A stretch of 64,000 nucleotides of DNA from Crocinitomicaceae bacterium (GCA_030730025.1 JANQWC010000026.1:11861-75860); one strand, 5' to 3'; shown: positions 9,646-18,848, counted from the first letter of the stretch. Notes: generated from the sequence alone by a model not told the origin. Program-made: numbers and translations.

Positions 9646-10832
9646 TTCAAGATATTCGCTTCTTTTCCAAATTGTTTGTAAGAGACCGCGATGGCCACAA
9701 ATGCCAAACTGCACATGATGCCAAACACACTTAGAAAATAAGTCCAAGAAAGCGTTCCGGCAATGAGTTCTTTGGTCGCCAACACCACATTAATGACCGG
9801 GATAAATACCGTGTTCATATCGAGGGCAACACCCGGAAAAAAGCCCACCATTGAAGGCAAAACCACCACAATATTGAGAGGGGTAATGATGCTTTGCGCT
9901 TCTTTGAAACTCTTGGCGTAAATAGCAATTGGAATCATGAGGCCCGCAAAGAAAATGACCAACGGCAAGAGCAGTGCAAACATCGACAAGATGAAGTAGG
10001 GCGTCAGGATACTATGGATCACTTCGAGTAATTCTTTGTTGTCGGCTAAGTCTAGAAATTCTATGGAGACAAATAAGCCAAGTAAAGCACAGCTCGCCGC
10101 AAGCATGCCGGAGCTCACCACAACCAGCATTTTGCCGATCAATATTTTCCAACGCAAAACCGGTACGGTCAAGAGTGTTTCAATGGTGCCGCGTTCTTTC
10201 TCGCCGGTAAACAAATCGATGGCAGGGTACATGCAGCCGATAAATCCGAAGGCAATAAAAATGTAAGGCAGGAATCCGCCGGCGAGTTGGCCCACCATTT
10301 TTTTATCGCTCGCGCAGTTGACGGTATTGACCACAAGCGGCCTGATTTGCTCTGGTCTTAAACCTAGTTTTTGCAAGCGTTCAGTTTCTGCATTTGCTTT
10401 GAGGCTTGCTGCGTAGAGCTCAGCACGTTCTGCACGGCCTACTTCAGAGGCATCTAAGAGCCAAGTGAGTGTGATGGTTTGCTGTGCGGCGCTTAATTCT
10501 TTTTCGTTTTTTGGTGTCAGCAGACCCAATTGTATTTTATCCGAAGTAACGGCATTGGCAAGGGTCAAGCTGTCCTTGAAATAAATAATTTTTTTAGGGC
10601 CAACAGCAGCCGGAATTTGCTCAAGTTGTTTGATGTAGCGCTTATTGATATCTCCTAATACCCCTATTTTCATTGTTTTGGCTGAGGCGTTTTCTTGAAA
10701 AGAGGTTGAGATCTCCATGAAAACGTTGAGCGTGATGGGAAATACCAAAATGGGTATCACGAGCATGGTCATGAGGGTGCGGCGGTCGCGGAGGGTGTCT
10801 AGCAGTTCTTTGCGGAAAATTCGGAATATCAT
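9642..10832 (-). CDS. ABC-2 type exporter permease, NatB-like
   Basis: A 396-residue integral membrane subunit of an ABC exporter. It has one N-terminal membrane segment (RRTLMTMLVIPILVFPITL), a large extracytoplasmic domain (about 45-170), then five to six membrane segments from about residue 180 on, with the ABC-2 motif FTGEKERGTIETLLTVP. This architecture matches NatB-type Na+ efflux permeases, but the substrate cannot be proven from sequence. Its ATG overlaps the stop of the ATP-binding subunit by four bases, so the two form a transporter pair. Its stop codon overlaps that of the convergent ABC-F gene. Confidence 0.87.
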   Translation of the reverse strand: MIFRIFRKELLDTLRDRRTLMTMLVIPILVFPITLNVFMEISTSFQENASAKTMKIGVLGDINKRYIKQLEQIPAAVGPKKIIYFKDSLTLANAVTSDKIQLGLLTPKNEKELSAAQQTITLTWLLDASEVGRAERAELYAASLKANAETERLQKLGLRPEQIRPLVVNTVNCASDKKMVGQLAGGFLPYIFIAFGFIGCMYPAIDLFTGEKERGTIETLLTVPVLRWKILIGKMLVVVSSGMLAASCALLGLFVSIEFLDLADNKELLEVIHSILTPYFILSMFALLLPLVIFFAGLMIPIAIYAKSFKEAQSIITPLNIVVVLPSMVGFFPGVALDMNTVFIPVINVVLATKELIAGTLSWTYFLSVFGIMCSLAFVAIAVSYKQFGKEANILN

Positions 10833-11602
10833 GCTTGTGGAGTTGGCATTTGGACAATGCGGATGAATTCTTCTGTTAAATTATTGGCCACCATATTGGC
10901 GCGAAAGGCGGACATCGTGTCGTTGTATTTGAGCTGACCTTTATGGACAATGGCGAGGTCATCGCAAAGTAAATCGACTTCGCTCATGATATGGCTCGAA
11001 AAGATGACGGTTTTGCCTTGGTCTTTGCAAGAGCGAATGAGTTTGATGATATTTTCGGCGGTGATGACGTCTAGTCCGCTTGTGGGTTCATCAAAGATGA
11101 CTACACTCGGGTCGTGGATCATGGTGCGGCAAATGGATACTTTTTGTTTCATGCCGGTGCTGAGTTTGCCGATGCGCTTATGCAGAAAATCGTTCATGTT
11201 CAAGAGGTCGAACAAATACTTTTTGCGCGCTTCTTTGTCTTGGGTATTTACTTGGTATAGGTCGGCGAAGTAATCGATGATTTCCAGCGGAGTGAGGCGT
11301 GCGTACAAACCAGTTGAGCCTGTTAGAAAACCAATGTGCTTGCGCGCTTCTTGCGGGTATTTTACGGCGTCAATACCAGCGATTTCAATGCTGCCGGAAG
11401 TTGGTGTGAGGATGGTGGCGAGCATGCGCAGGGTGGTTGTTTTTCCTGCTCCGTTGGGGCCTAGGAGGGAGTAAACCCGACCTGGCTCACAAGTAAAGCT
11501 GATGTCGTTGACGGCAAGCGCTAAGGTGTCTTTTGTATTGAGTTCTTTTCTTTGTTGTTTACTCAATTCAAATTCCTTTCGGAGATGGGTGGCTTTTATC
11601 AT
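10829..11602 (-). CDS. ABC transporter ATP-binding protein, NatA-like
   Basis: The 257-residue ATPase subunit for the downstream ABC-2 permease. Walker A GPNGAGKTTT lies near residue 50, signature LSTGMKQKVS near 145, Walker B VVIFDEPTSGLD near 168, and the switch histidine SSHIMSEVD near 203. It follows rlmN by 57 bases on the same strand. No clear TAnnTTTG element is present in that gap, so it may be read through from dnaN-rlmN. Confidence 0.92.
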   Translation of the reverse strand: MIKATHLRKEFELSKQQRKELNTKDTLALAVNDISFTCEPGRVYSLLGPNGAGKTTTLRMLATILTPTSGSIEIAGIDAVKYPQEARKHIGFLTGSTGLYARLTPLEIIDYFADLYQVNTQDKEARKKYLFDLLNMNDFLHKRIGKLSTGMKQKVSICRTMIHDPSVVIFDEPTSGLDVITAENIIKLIRSCKDQGKTVIFSSHIMSEVDLLCDDLAIVHKGQLKYNDTMSAFRANMVANNLTEEFIRIVQMPTPQA

Positions 11603-11659
11603 GGAAACGAAATTGCGTTTTTTTGACGAACAGACAAGGGAAATGTTACAGTTTAGAAT

Positions 11660-12736
11660 TTAAAACTTCAGGGCACGCTCTTCAGCGGCGATTGCTTTGT
11701 TTTTGTTGGCGAGTTGTCCACAAGCGGCATCGATGTCTTTGCCACGGCTGCGGCGCACATTGACGATGAGGTTCAGGGATTCCAGGTACTCAGCAAAAGC
11801 TTCCACTTTGCGCGGGTCGGCTTGCTGATACTTACCGTCGTCTATGGGGTTATATTCGATGATGTTGATTTTGCAAGGGACGCATTTTGCAAAGTTGGCA
11901 AGTTCGCGCGCATCGGTGAGGTCATCGTTGAAATCTTTGAAGATGATGTATTCAAAGGTGACTCTTGAACCTGTTTTTTCATGGAAATATTGCAGCGCCT
12001 CGGAGAGTGTCTCGAGGTTGTTGCTTTCGTTGATTTCCATGATTTGATTGCGCTTGAGGTCGTTGGCAGCATGCAAAGAGAGCGCTAAATTGAACTTGAC
12101 GTTGTCGTCGCCGAGTTTAGTGATCATTTTGGCAATACCAGCCGTAGAAACCGTGATGCGGCGCGGAGAAATACCGAGGCCATCTGGGCTGCAGAGGCGA
12201 TCGATGGAGAGCAAGACGTTTTTGTAGTTGAGCAAGGGCTCTCCCATGCCCATGTAGACGATATTGCTGAGGTTTTGTTCGTAGTGTTGTTGGGCTTGTT
12301 GTTGTAAATAAACAACTTGGTCAACGATTTCGCCTGCACTGAGGTTTCTCAATAATTTGAGCCTTCCGGTTGCACAAAATTGGCAAGATAAACTACAGCC
12401 AATTTGTGAAGAGATGCAGGCGGTCATGCGCGAGCTCGTGGGGATCAGGACACCTTCAATGACCTTGCCGTCGTCTATGGTAAAGGCGCTCTTGATGGTG
12501 CGGTCTTTGCTGATTTGTTGGTCTTGAAGGGAGATGTAGTCGATGTAGTAGTGTTCACTTAGCCAAGCGCGAAAGCCCAAACTGAGGTTGCTCATGAGGT
12601 CAAAGGAGTGCGCATTTTTTTGCCACAGCCATTCCCAAACTTGCTTGGCTCTGAAGGGTTTCTCGCCAAATTCGGTAAAACTCGTTTTGAGTTCCTCTAG
12701 GGAGAGGTTGCGAATATTGGTCAGTGTGTTGCTCAT
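11660..12736 (-). CDS. rlmN: 23S rRNA (adenine2503-C2)-methyltransferase, radical SAM
   Basis: Methylates A2503 in 23S rRNA (and A37 in some tRNAs) by radical SAM chemistry. The 4Fe-4S ligands are C114, C118 and C121 in CSLSCQFC. Downstream are the SAM-binding MGMGEPLLNY motif and the C-terminal DIDAACGQL cysteine used for the methyl-transfer intermediate. At 358 residues it is typical in length. It starts five bases after dnaN and is most likely in the same transcript. Confidence 0.96.
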   Translation of the reverse strand: MSNTLTNIRNLSLEELKTSFTEFGEKPFRAKQVWEWLWQKNAHSFDLMSNLSLGFRAWLSEHYYIDYISLQDQQISKDRTIKSAFTIDDGKVIEGVLIPTSSRMTACISSQIGCSLSCQFCATGRLKLLRNLSAGEIVDQVVYLQQQAQQHYEQNLSNIVYMGMGEPLLNYKNVLLSIDRLCSPDGLGISPRRITVSTAGIAKMITKLGDDNVKFNLALSLHAANDLKRNQIMEINESNNLETLSEALQYFHEKTGSRVTFEYIIFKDFNDDLTDARELANFAKCVPCKINIIEYNPIDDGKYQQADPRKVEAFAEYLESLNLIVNVRRSRGKDIDAACGQLANKNKAIAAEERALKF

Positions 12737-12741
12737 GAAAA

Positions 12742-13860
12742 TTAGCGGTTCAGCATGACGGGCATCACGAGCATGAGGATGTCTTCGTGGGCGTTGTCTT
12801 GAATAGCAGGGGTGAGTAGGCCAGCGCGGCTTGGCTCACTCATTGAAAGCTTGATTTCGTCTGCATCTAGGTTGGCGAGCATTTCGAGCAAAAAGCGTGA
12901 GTTGAAGCCAATTTCTAGGTCGTCACCGTCGTAGTTGCAGGTGAGTCTTTCTGTGGCTTCGTTGGCGAAGTCGATGTCTTCGGCAAATAGCGAAAGCTCA
13001 GAACCTACTAATTTGAGGCGGATTTGGTGCGTGGTTTTGTTTGAGAAAATCGAAACGCGTTTGATAGAAGACAAGAACTGAGCGCGGTCTATGGTGAGCA
13101 CGTTCGGATTTTCTTTCGGGATAACCGCTTCGTAATTAGGATATTTTCCGTCGATCAAGCGACATACCAACACTAAATCAGAGAACGTAAAGACCGCATT
13201 GGATTCGTTGTATTCCATGAGGATGTCTTCGTCTCCGCGCAAGTTAGACTTGAGGAGGTTGAGTGGTTTTTTGGGCAAAATAAAAGCAGAACTTCCGCTG
13301 GCTTCGGCGTCGGTTCTTTTGTAGCGAACAAGTTTGTGTGCGTCGGTGGCTACAAAAGTGATTTCAGAACCTGCGAACTGACAAAAAACGCCGCTCATGA
13401 CAGGGCGGAGGTCATCGTTGCCGGTGGCAAAAAGTGTTTTGTTGATGGCTTTCGACAGGACCGCACCAGAAAGTTTGATGGCGCTTTTGTTGGCGAGTTC
13501 GGGTACTTTCGGGAATTCTTCTCCATTGAAACCAACCATGCGCGACTTACCGTTGTCATAGGCGATTTCTATTTGGAAATTAGTCGGGTTGACTTTAAAA
13601 GTACAAGGTTGGTCTGGTAAGTTTTTCAGAACGTCGAGCAATAACTTAGCTGGGATGGCAATTTTGCCATTTTGTTCGGACTGCACCTCGAGTTTGGTCA
13701 TCATAGTAGTTTCTAAATCAGAAATAGAAACGGTGAGCAAACCATCGGTAATTTCGAAAAGGAAGTTATCGAGAATTGGCAAGGTATTGCTGGTGTTTAA
13801 AACTCCTGAAATACTTTGAAGGTGACGCAGTAGGGTAGTGCTCGAGGCAATGAAATTCAT
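12742..13860 (-). CDS. dnaN: DNA polymerase III beta sliding clamp
   Basis: The 372-residue processivity clamp that dimerises around DNA and tethers polymerase III. Three repeated clamp folds are visible. The N-terminus is MNFIASSTTLLRHLQSISGVL, the middle has FVATDAHKLVRYKR, and the C-terminus ends in DILMLVMPVML, the normal clamp tail with the hydrophobic binding pocket. TAACTTTG lies 18 bases before the ATG. dnaA and recF are not adjacent in this window, so dnaN is separated from the classic origin cluster on this side; what lies on the other side of it is a small unknown gene. Confidence 0.97.
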   Translation of the reverse strand: MNFIASSTTLLRHLQSISGVLNTSNTLPILDNFLFEITDGLLTVSISDLETTMMTKLEVQSEQNGKIAIPAKLLLDVLKNLPDQPCTFKVNPTNFQIEIAYDNGKSRMVGFNGEEFPKVPELANKSAIKLSGAVLSKAINKTLFATGNDDLRPVMSGVFCQFAGSEITFVATDAHKLVRYKRTDAEASGSSAFILPKKPLNLLKSNLRGDEDILMEYNESNAVFTFSDLVLVCRLIDGKYPNYEAVIPKENPNVLTIDRAQFLSSIKRVSIFSNKTTHQIRLKLVGSELSLFAEDIDFANEATERLTCNYDGDDLEIGFNSRFLLEMLANLDADEIKLSMSEPSRAGLLTPAIQDNAHEDILMLVMPVMLNR

Positions 13861-13878
13861 GACAAAAAATTTGATTTA

Positions 13879-13886
13879 CAAAGTTA
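13879..13886 (-). promoter_or_regulatory. -7 promoter element TAACTTTG of dnaN
   Basis: Exact TAnnTTTG match on the minus strand, 18 bases before the dnaN ATG, in the 97-base gap after the small upstream gene. No clear -33 TTG at standard spacing. Confidence 0.45.
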
Positions 13887-13957
13887 ACATTTCGATTGAA
13901 ACGACTTCTTATTTTCAGCCCGAGATATGAACATTTTCAAAAGAGTTTCAACAGCTT

Positions 13958-14224
13958 TTACTGAGCTGAAAACTGAGAACGCCAAAAAACTTTGAGTGCT
14001 TCTCGGTGAATGATTTGCTCCGCTAGGTCTGAAAAGTAATCTTCGGAGGCTAAAATGTGCTTATTGTTTTCTGGTAGGTCGATTAAATAAAGCAGTTGTG
14101 CGCGTTTCTCAACGGAAAGATTTTCGAGTAATTTGGCTAAGTCGGTCAGAAAATTATCGGCGTGAAGGGTGAATTCACATTGAGCGCGTTCTAGGTCTTT
14201 TTGCAATTGCGCAAAAGTCTGCAT
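13958..14224 (-). CDS. Small hypothetical protein
   Basis: An 88-residue frame starting MQTFAQLQKDLERAQ. A longer form from a TTG at 14275 (105 residues) is possible. The protein looks helical and charged, with heptad-like leucines (LTDLAKLLENLSVEKRAQLL) and no membrane segment or recognised motif. It is not covered by another gene, lies upstream of dnaN on the same strand and is divergent from the sugar transferase gene. I do not recognise the family. It may be a lineage-specific cytoplasmic protein. Confidence 0.5.
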   Translation of the reverse strand: MQTFAQLQKDLERAQCEFTLHADNFLTDLAKLLENLSVEKRAQLLYLIDLPENNKHILASEDYFSDLAEQIIHREALKVFWRSQFSAQ

Positions 14225-14288
14225 TCGAAAATCGGCAGAGAGGAGGGCGTCTTTGTATTGGAATGGAGCGAGCAACTTAAGTTTTGTT

Positions 14289-14296
14289 TAGCTTTG
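14289..14296 (+). promoter_or_regulatory. -7 promoter element TAGCTTTG of sugar transferase gene
   Basis: Exact TAnnTTTG match 12 bases before the ATG at 14309. It supports that start over longer in-frame alternatives, because the longer frame would begin upstream of the promoter. Confidence 0.5.
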
Positions 14297-14308
14297 TACG
14301 AAGATACG

Positions 14309-14899
14309 ATGAAAAGAACTTTTGACATTTGCATTTCTTTTTTGATCCTTGCGGTTTTTTTGCCTTTTGGCTTGCTGCTCATGCTCGCCATTGCGTTGGA
14401 GTCTAGAGGTGGGGTTTTTTATATGCAAGATCGGGTCGGAATAAATGGGAAGGTATTTAAGCTACTCAAATTTAGATCGATGCGTCCAAATGCAGATAAG
14501 GGCAGCCAAATTACCATTGGCAACAAAGATCCGCGCATTACCAGAACGGGTTACTTCATTAGGCGTTTCAAGCTCGATGAATTTCCGCAGTTTGTGAATG
14601 TCATCAAAGGCGATATGAGTATTGTTGGCCCACGTCCAGAGGTGCCATTTTATGTGGAGATGTATACAGAAGAGCAGCGCAAAATATTAGCCGTAAAGCC
14701 CGGGATCACCGACTACGCGAGCCTTGCTTATTTCCATGAAAACGAAATATTGGCCAATGCTGCCGATCCGCAAAAAGCGTACATTGAAGAAATTATGCCT
14801 GCAAAAATTGAAATCAATCAGCGTTATTTATCGCAACCAGGCTTGCTCCAAGATTTGAAAATCATTGGCCTCACTGCTCAAAAAATACTAGGACTTTAA
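14309..14899 (+). CDS. Bacterial sugar transferase (undecaprenyl-phosphate glycosyl-1-P transferase)
   Basis: A 196-residue enzyme of the WcaJ/PglC family (PF02397), which moves a sugar-1-phosphate onto undecaprenyl phosphate to start surface polysaccharide or glycan assembly at the inner membrane. The start MKRTFDICISFLIL is a typical membrane-associated helix. Next come YMQDRVGINGKVFKLLKFRSMR, the catalytic-type stretch RFKLDEFPQFVNVIKGDMS, and IVGPRPE. It lacks the N-terminal multi-membrane domain of long homologues, so it is the short PglC-like type. No polysaccharide cluster surrounds it; two glycosyltransferases lie 7 kb away. Its TAA shares TTAA with the convergent pseudouridine synthase gene. 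Confidence 0.92.
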   Translation: MKRTFDICISFLILAVFLPFGLLLMLAIALESRGGVFYMQDRVGINGKVFKLLKFRSMRPNADKGSQITIGNKDPRITRTGYFIRRFKLDEFPQFVNVIKGDMSIVGPRPEVPFYVEMYTEEQRKILAVKPGITDYASLAYFHENEILANAADPQKAYIEEIMPAKIEINQRYLSQPGLLQDLKIIGLTAQKILGL

Positions 14900-15576
14900 T
14901 CTTGATTGAACGCCGCCCAAATGCCAAGTTTGGGAAGTGGCGCCACAACAGCAATGCGCTCTTTGGAGGTGGGGTGTTCAAAACTCAAGGTTCGTGCATG
15001 TAGGCAAATGGAGCCGTCCGGATTTGAGCGCTTATCGCCGTATTTAAGATCGCCTTTAATGATGCAGCCCATGCTGGCGAGCTGACACCTGATTTGGTGG
15101 TGGCGGCCGGTTTCTAGTTCAATTTCTAGCAAAAAATAGCGTTCAGAAGCCGCAATTTGACGGTAGTGCAAAATGGCTTTTTTGGCGCCAGGCGTGCTTT
15201 CGGCGACTACATAACTTTTGTTTTGCGACTCATTCTTTTTCAAGAAATGCACGAGTGTACCACTGTTTTTGGCAGGCTTTTGCCCAACGATGGCCCAGTA
15301 GATTTTGTTGGTTTCTTTGTCCCGAAACTGGGCATTGAGCCGCTCGAGGGCTTTGCTGGTGCGTGCAAAGACCAAGGCACCGCTGGTTGGGCGGTCTAGG
15401 CGATGCACCACACCCAAAAAAACATTGCCGGGTTTCTGGTACTTTTCTTTGAGGTAGGCTTTGATGGCATCCGGAAGAATGGCATCGCCAGTTTTGTCAC
15501 CTTGCGTGAGTTCGGAAGGTAATTTGTTGACGACAATGGAGTGGTTGTCTTCGTAAAGAATGCGGTCCGAAATCAT
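14896..15576 (-). CDS. RluA-family pseudouridine synthase
   Basis: A 226-residue RNA pseudouridine synthase. The catalytic aspartate is D61 in VHRLDRPTSG. Further family blocks are KIYWAIVG, ETGRHHQIRCQLA and GDLKYGD. There is no N-terminal S4 domain, so this is a single-domain enzyme of the RluA/TruC-like type; the modified RNA position cannot be told from sequence. It overlaps the stop of the upstream cytochrome c biogenesis gene by four bases and is probably translated from the same mRNA. Confidence 0.9.
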   Translation of the reverse strand: MISDRILYEDNHSIVVNKLPSELTQGDKTGDAILPDAIKAYLKEKYQKPGNVFLGVVHRLDRPTSGALVFARTSKALERLNAQFRDKETNKIYWAIVGQKPAKNSGTLVHFLKKNESQNKSYVVAESTPGAKKAILHYRQIAASERYFLLEIELETGRHHQIRCQLASMGCIIKGDLKYGDKRSNPDGSICLHARTLSFEHPTSKERIAVVAPLPKLGIWAAFNQD

Positions 15577-18500
15577 GAATTGAGCAGCGCGTCTTTTTGT
15601 TTCTTCTCAATGCTTTTGTTGCGCAAAAAGGCAAGTGTAGTCAGCAAAGCAAAAGCGATGATCAAGTAGATGAGCCACGTAGGGAATTGGCCTAAGCCTT
15701 CACCTTGTGCGTAGCTGTGCAAGCCTACGAGCATGAAGTTGACGCCAAAGAACGTGAAGAGGATAGCGGAGTAGCCCCAGAATGCGAGTGCATTGAATAA
15801 GAAACGCCCTTGTAAGCCAGGGATCATTCTGAAGTGCAGAATTACGGCGTAAACCAACACCGAAACGAGTGCCCAAGTTTCTTTCGGATCCCAACCCCAG
15901 TAGCGGCCCCAAGACTCATTGGCCCAAACGCCGCCCAAAAAGGTGCCGATGGTGAGCATGTAGAGCCCAACGGTCATGGTCATTTCGGAAATATAGGTGA
16001 TTTCTTGGATGTTGAGTTTGACGAGTGCGGCAGATTTTTCTGACTGCAAGAGATACAATTTGAGGTTGATCAGGCCGAGGATACAGGCCAAGCCCAAGAA
16101 ACCATAACTACCTGTAATAATGGCTACGTGGATCATGAGCCAATATGACTTGAGCACGGGCACAAGCGGCGTGATTTCAGGATCCATGAGGTTCATTTCG
16201 GTGACCCAAAGCATGAGGGCGGCTAATACGGCAGCGCCAGCCAAAACCACTTGATTTTTCTTGGCAAAAGCAAAACCGGCGATCATGGTAACCCATCCGA
16301 TAAATACGATGGCTTCATAACCGTTGCTCCAAGGTGCGTGCCCTGAGATGGCCCAACGCAGACCGAGTCCGACGCCGTGGTAAACAAATGTGACAACGGT
16401 AATTGCGATAAAGATGCGTTTTGGCCATTTGAGTCTTTGGAGTTCTTTTTCTGAGCGAAAGAAAATACCGATAAAAAAGACGATGAGCAATAATAGGCCG
16501 CTGAGTAAATACAGTTGGTAAGAGCGCTTAAAGATTTGCATTTTGTTGTAGCTGATCTCTAAATTGACCACGCGCTCTGTTGGCGCCACTGCCTTACCTG
16601 CTGTTCTTTGGAATTTTTTGAATTTTTTGAGCACATCGGTGGCTTCGCCAAAAGTATGGCGCTGCCCGCCATCGTGGACCGCCGCCAAGTAATTGACAAA
16701 CAATTTAGAAGAAAGGGTGTCCTTTTTGCCGAGTTCCATGCTGAGCGGCACAAACCAGGTGTTGTTGGCGTCGTTTTTGGCTGGAATGACGCGCATGAAT
16801 TGCCACATGAAAATGTTATTGGCGACTTCGTATTTCTCATTGAGCTTGATGAGCTTTTTGTCGAATTCGTTGCGCTTAGACTCGAGCTTTTGATGTGCTG
16901 CTTGGTATTGAGCCATCCATTTGAATTCGGAATCTTTGGAACTTAAAGACATGATGCTTTCAAATTCTTTGAGTTTGAGAGGCTCTCTTAGGTTTCTTGG
17001 CACCTGAATAAACGGCTGTGAGACCCAGTAAGAAGGATACATGTGTAAACTCAAAACGAATTGAATGGCGTTGAGTTCTTTGTATTTATTGCTATGCGTG
17101 AGCTTGCGCGTGAGTTGGTCTGCGAGTGTATGAAACGGCACAATTCGGCCTTCGTAATCTTGGACAAGCAGAGAGGCGAGCTCATCGGCATGTTCGGTAG
17201 TGATTTCGTGGTGAACAGGCTTTGCTTTGTGCTGATGCTGGTGCTGGTGCTGGGCAAAAAGATTGCTCGATAATAGCAACGCAATGATGCCAAGACTTGC
17301 TTTTTTGGCTTTGACCTTTTGGAGTTGTTCGGAAAGGAACGTAAAGCGCCCTACAGGAGCAAATAGCGATAAAATCATGGCGAGTGCCATTAAAAGATAA
17401 CCGATGTAGGTAATGTTGGTGCCCATGGAGTCGTGGTTGACGCTCAGTTTGGTGCCCTCTTCGTTTTGAGGTGTGTTGGGGTCGTCTAGTTCATAAGAAG
17501 ACTGAAAAAAGCGGTAGCCATCGTAATCAATCACGTTATTCATGAAGACTTTTCTGTTCAGTTTGACGTTATCGCGAGGGTCTTCGATGGTGAGTTCACT
17601 TTCAAAGGAAGATGGGGCGTTAGAACCCGGGTATTTGTCGAGTCTGAAGTCGCGGCAACGCACTGAAAAAGGAATGTTTTTTTGAATGGAGCCGTATTCT
17701 AGCTGATACACAACGCCGTTCATGGCAAAACGCTCTGGTTTGGGAAATTGGCCTATGCCCCCTTCTAAACGGATTTTTTTGGTGGCTTTGCCATCGCTGA
17801 GCTCAATAGTAAGGTAGTCTTTACCAGTTTTTTTGACAGGCGCCTTAACCAACATTTTTTTGGCGTGTGGAATAAGTCTTTTGAATACAACCTGCTGACC
17901 ACCCACTAAATAGAGGGTGAGCGGTGTGAATTCAGACCATTCGTTGAGTGGAAATACTGTGTAGAGGCTATCTGCAGGTGCCTGACCACTGGCGCGCACC
18001 TTCTGCATTTCGCTCATGGGCAATGATTTAAGTGCTACGCTAGGATAAACCCAAGTTTTACCATCTTTTTGGTGCAGGTAAACACCCGGGGCTTGCCCTG
18101 GCGCGTCTGGACGTGCACCGGAGAAGTAAAACGGTGTTTGGCCCACCATGAATACGTCGTTTTCTGCTAGATAGTTAGAGCGCATGCCGTCGGTCACGAG
18201 TTCGAGCGCGTTTTCTTTGAATTTTTGATTGACTTGCAAAGAGTCGACGCGGTCAGACATGAAATTGACATAGCGAATGCTGATTTCTTTTTTGCCAATA
18301 TTGGTTTGGTAGTCGAAATCATTATTATTGAATTCACTCAAATAAGTTTTCCAAGCCTGAAGCGCAGTTGCACCATTTTTTTGTGTGATATCCTGCGCGT
18401 TGATCAGGACATAAGGATCGGACGTGTAGATAAAGTTGCTGCTCGAACCTTCACGGATGACCATCAGGCCTTCAAAACTGACATAGCGCGTCACAGCAGC

Positions 18501-18773
18501 GCCCGCTAGGATCACAATAAAAGATAAGTGGAAGCTCAGCATTGCGATTTTTGCGCGGCTGAACATTTTGTAGCGAAAAATATTGGAGACCAAAGCCAAA
18601 ACGAGGTAAAGTAAGAGGCCTTCGAACCAAAAAGCATTGTAGATGCTGATTTTTGCGGCTTGAATTCCGTGAATAGATTCGATAAAGGTAGCGGCGCCAA
18701 TAGCCACCAAGAAGACGATCAGTCCGACGCTCGCCCAGCGCATGGAAAAAAGTGAAGAGAGGAGTTTGTCCAT
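15573..18773 (-). CDS. Fused ResB/CcsA cytochrome c biogenesis protein
   Basis: A 1066-residue inner-membrane protein for system II cytochrome c maturation (haem delivery and ligation). The N-terminal part is ResB-like: membrane segments near 12-110, a long periplasmic domain with the ResB stretch FFQSSYELD, and a further membrane segment near 480-505. The C-terminal third is CcsA-like with many membrane segments and the haem-handling WWD-type motif WGRYWGWDPKETW. The ATG at 18773 is preferred over an in-frame upstream ATG (18842) because it begins just before the first membrane helix and a TATTTTTG element lies 16 bases before it. A histidine-rich stretch (Q508-H515, alternating Q and H, then VHHE) follows the ResB part. 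Confidence 0.92.
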   Translation of the reverse strand: MDKLLSSLFSMRWASVGLIVFLVAIGAATFIESIHGIQAAKISIYNAFWFEGLLLYLVLALVSNIFRYKMFSRAKIAMLSFHLSFIVILAGAAVTRYVSFEGLMVIREGSSSNFIYTSDPYVLINAQDITQKNGATALQAWKTYLSEFNNNDFDYQTNIGKKEISIRYVNFMSDRVDSLQVNQKFKENALELVTDGMRSNYLAENDVFMVGQTPFYFSGARPDAPGQAPGVYLHQKDGKTWVYPSVALKSLPMSEMQKVRASGQAPADSLYTVFPLNEWSEFTPLTLYLVGGQQVVFKRLIPHAKKMLVKAPVKKTGKDYLTIELSDGKATKKIRLEGGIGQFPKPERFAMNGVVYQLEYGSIQKNIPFSVRCRDFRLDKYPGSNAPSSFESELTIEDPRDNVKLNRKVFMNNVIDYDGYRFFQSSYELDDPNTPQNEEGTKLSVNHDSMGTNITYIGYLLMALAMILSLFAPVGRFTFLSEQLQKVKAKKASLGIIALLLSSNLFAQHQHQHQHKAKPVHHEITTEHADELASLLVQDYEGRIVPFHTLADQLTRKLTHSNKYKELNAIQFVLSLHMYPSYWVSQPFIQVPRNLREPLKLKEFESIMSLSSKDSEFKWMAQYQAAHQKLESKRNEFDKKLIKLNEKYEVANNIFMWQFMRVIPAKNDANNTWFVPLSMELGKKDTLSSKLFVNYLAAVHDGGQRHTFGEATDVLKKFKKFQRTAGKAVAPTERVVNLEISYNKMQIFKRSYQLYLLSGLLLLIVFFIGIFFRSEKELQRLKWPKRIFIAITVVTFVYHGVGLGLRWAISGHAPWSNGYEAIVFIGWVTMIAGFAFAKKNQVVLAGAAVLAALMLWVTEMNLMDPEITPLVPVLKSYWLMIHVAIITGSYGFLGLACILGLINLKLYLLQSEKSAALVKLNIQEITYISEMTMTVGLYMLTIGTFLGGVWANESWGRYWGWDPKETWALVSVLVYAVILHFRMIPGLQGRFLFNALAFWGYSAILFTFFGVNFMLVGLHSYAQGEGLGQFPTWLIYLIIAFALLTTLAFLRNKSIEKKQKDALLNS

Positions 18774-18789
18774 CCGAGGAATTTTTCCA

Positions 18790-18797
18790 CAAAAATA
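18790..18797 (-). promoter_or_regulatory. -7 promoter element TATTTTTG of cytochrome c biogenesis gene
   Basis: Exact TAnnTTTG match on the minus strand, 16 bases before the ATG at 18773. Supports the shorter start. Confidence 0.45.
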
Positions 18798-18848
18798 GCC
18801 AATGTATGCGCAACATTCATCGAAAGCCCTTAATCTTGTCAAAAAAAG

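Noticed and set aside
16608-16946. 112-codon plus-strand frame opposite the cytochrome c biogenesis gene
   Set aside because: Antisense shadow; no start context and no recognisable motif.
17215-17255. Short CAC/CAG-like repeat as a candidate tandem repeat or CRISPR piece
   Set aside because: It encodes the alternating Q-H stretch in frame, has no spacers and spans only about 24 bases.
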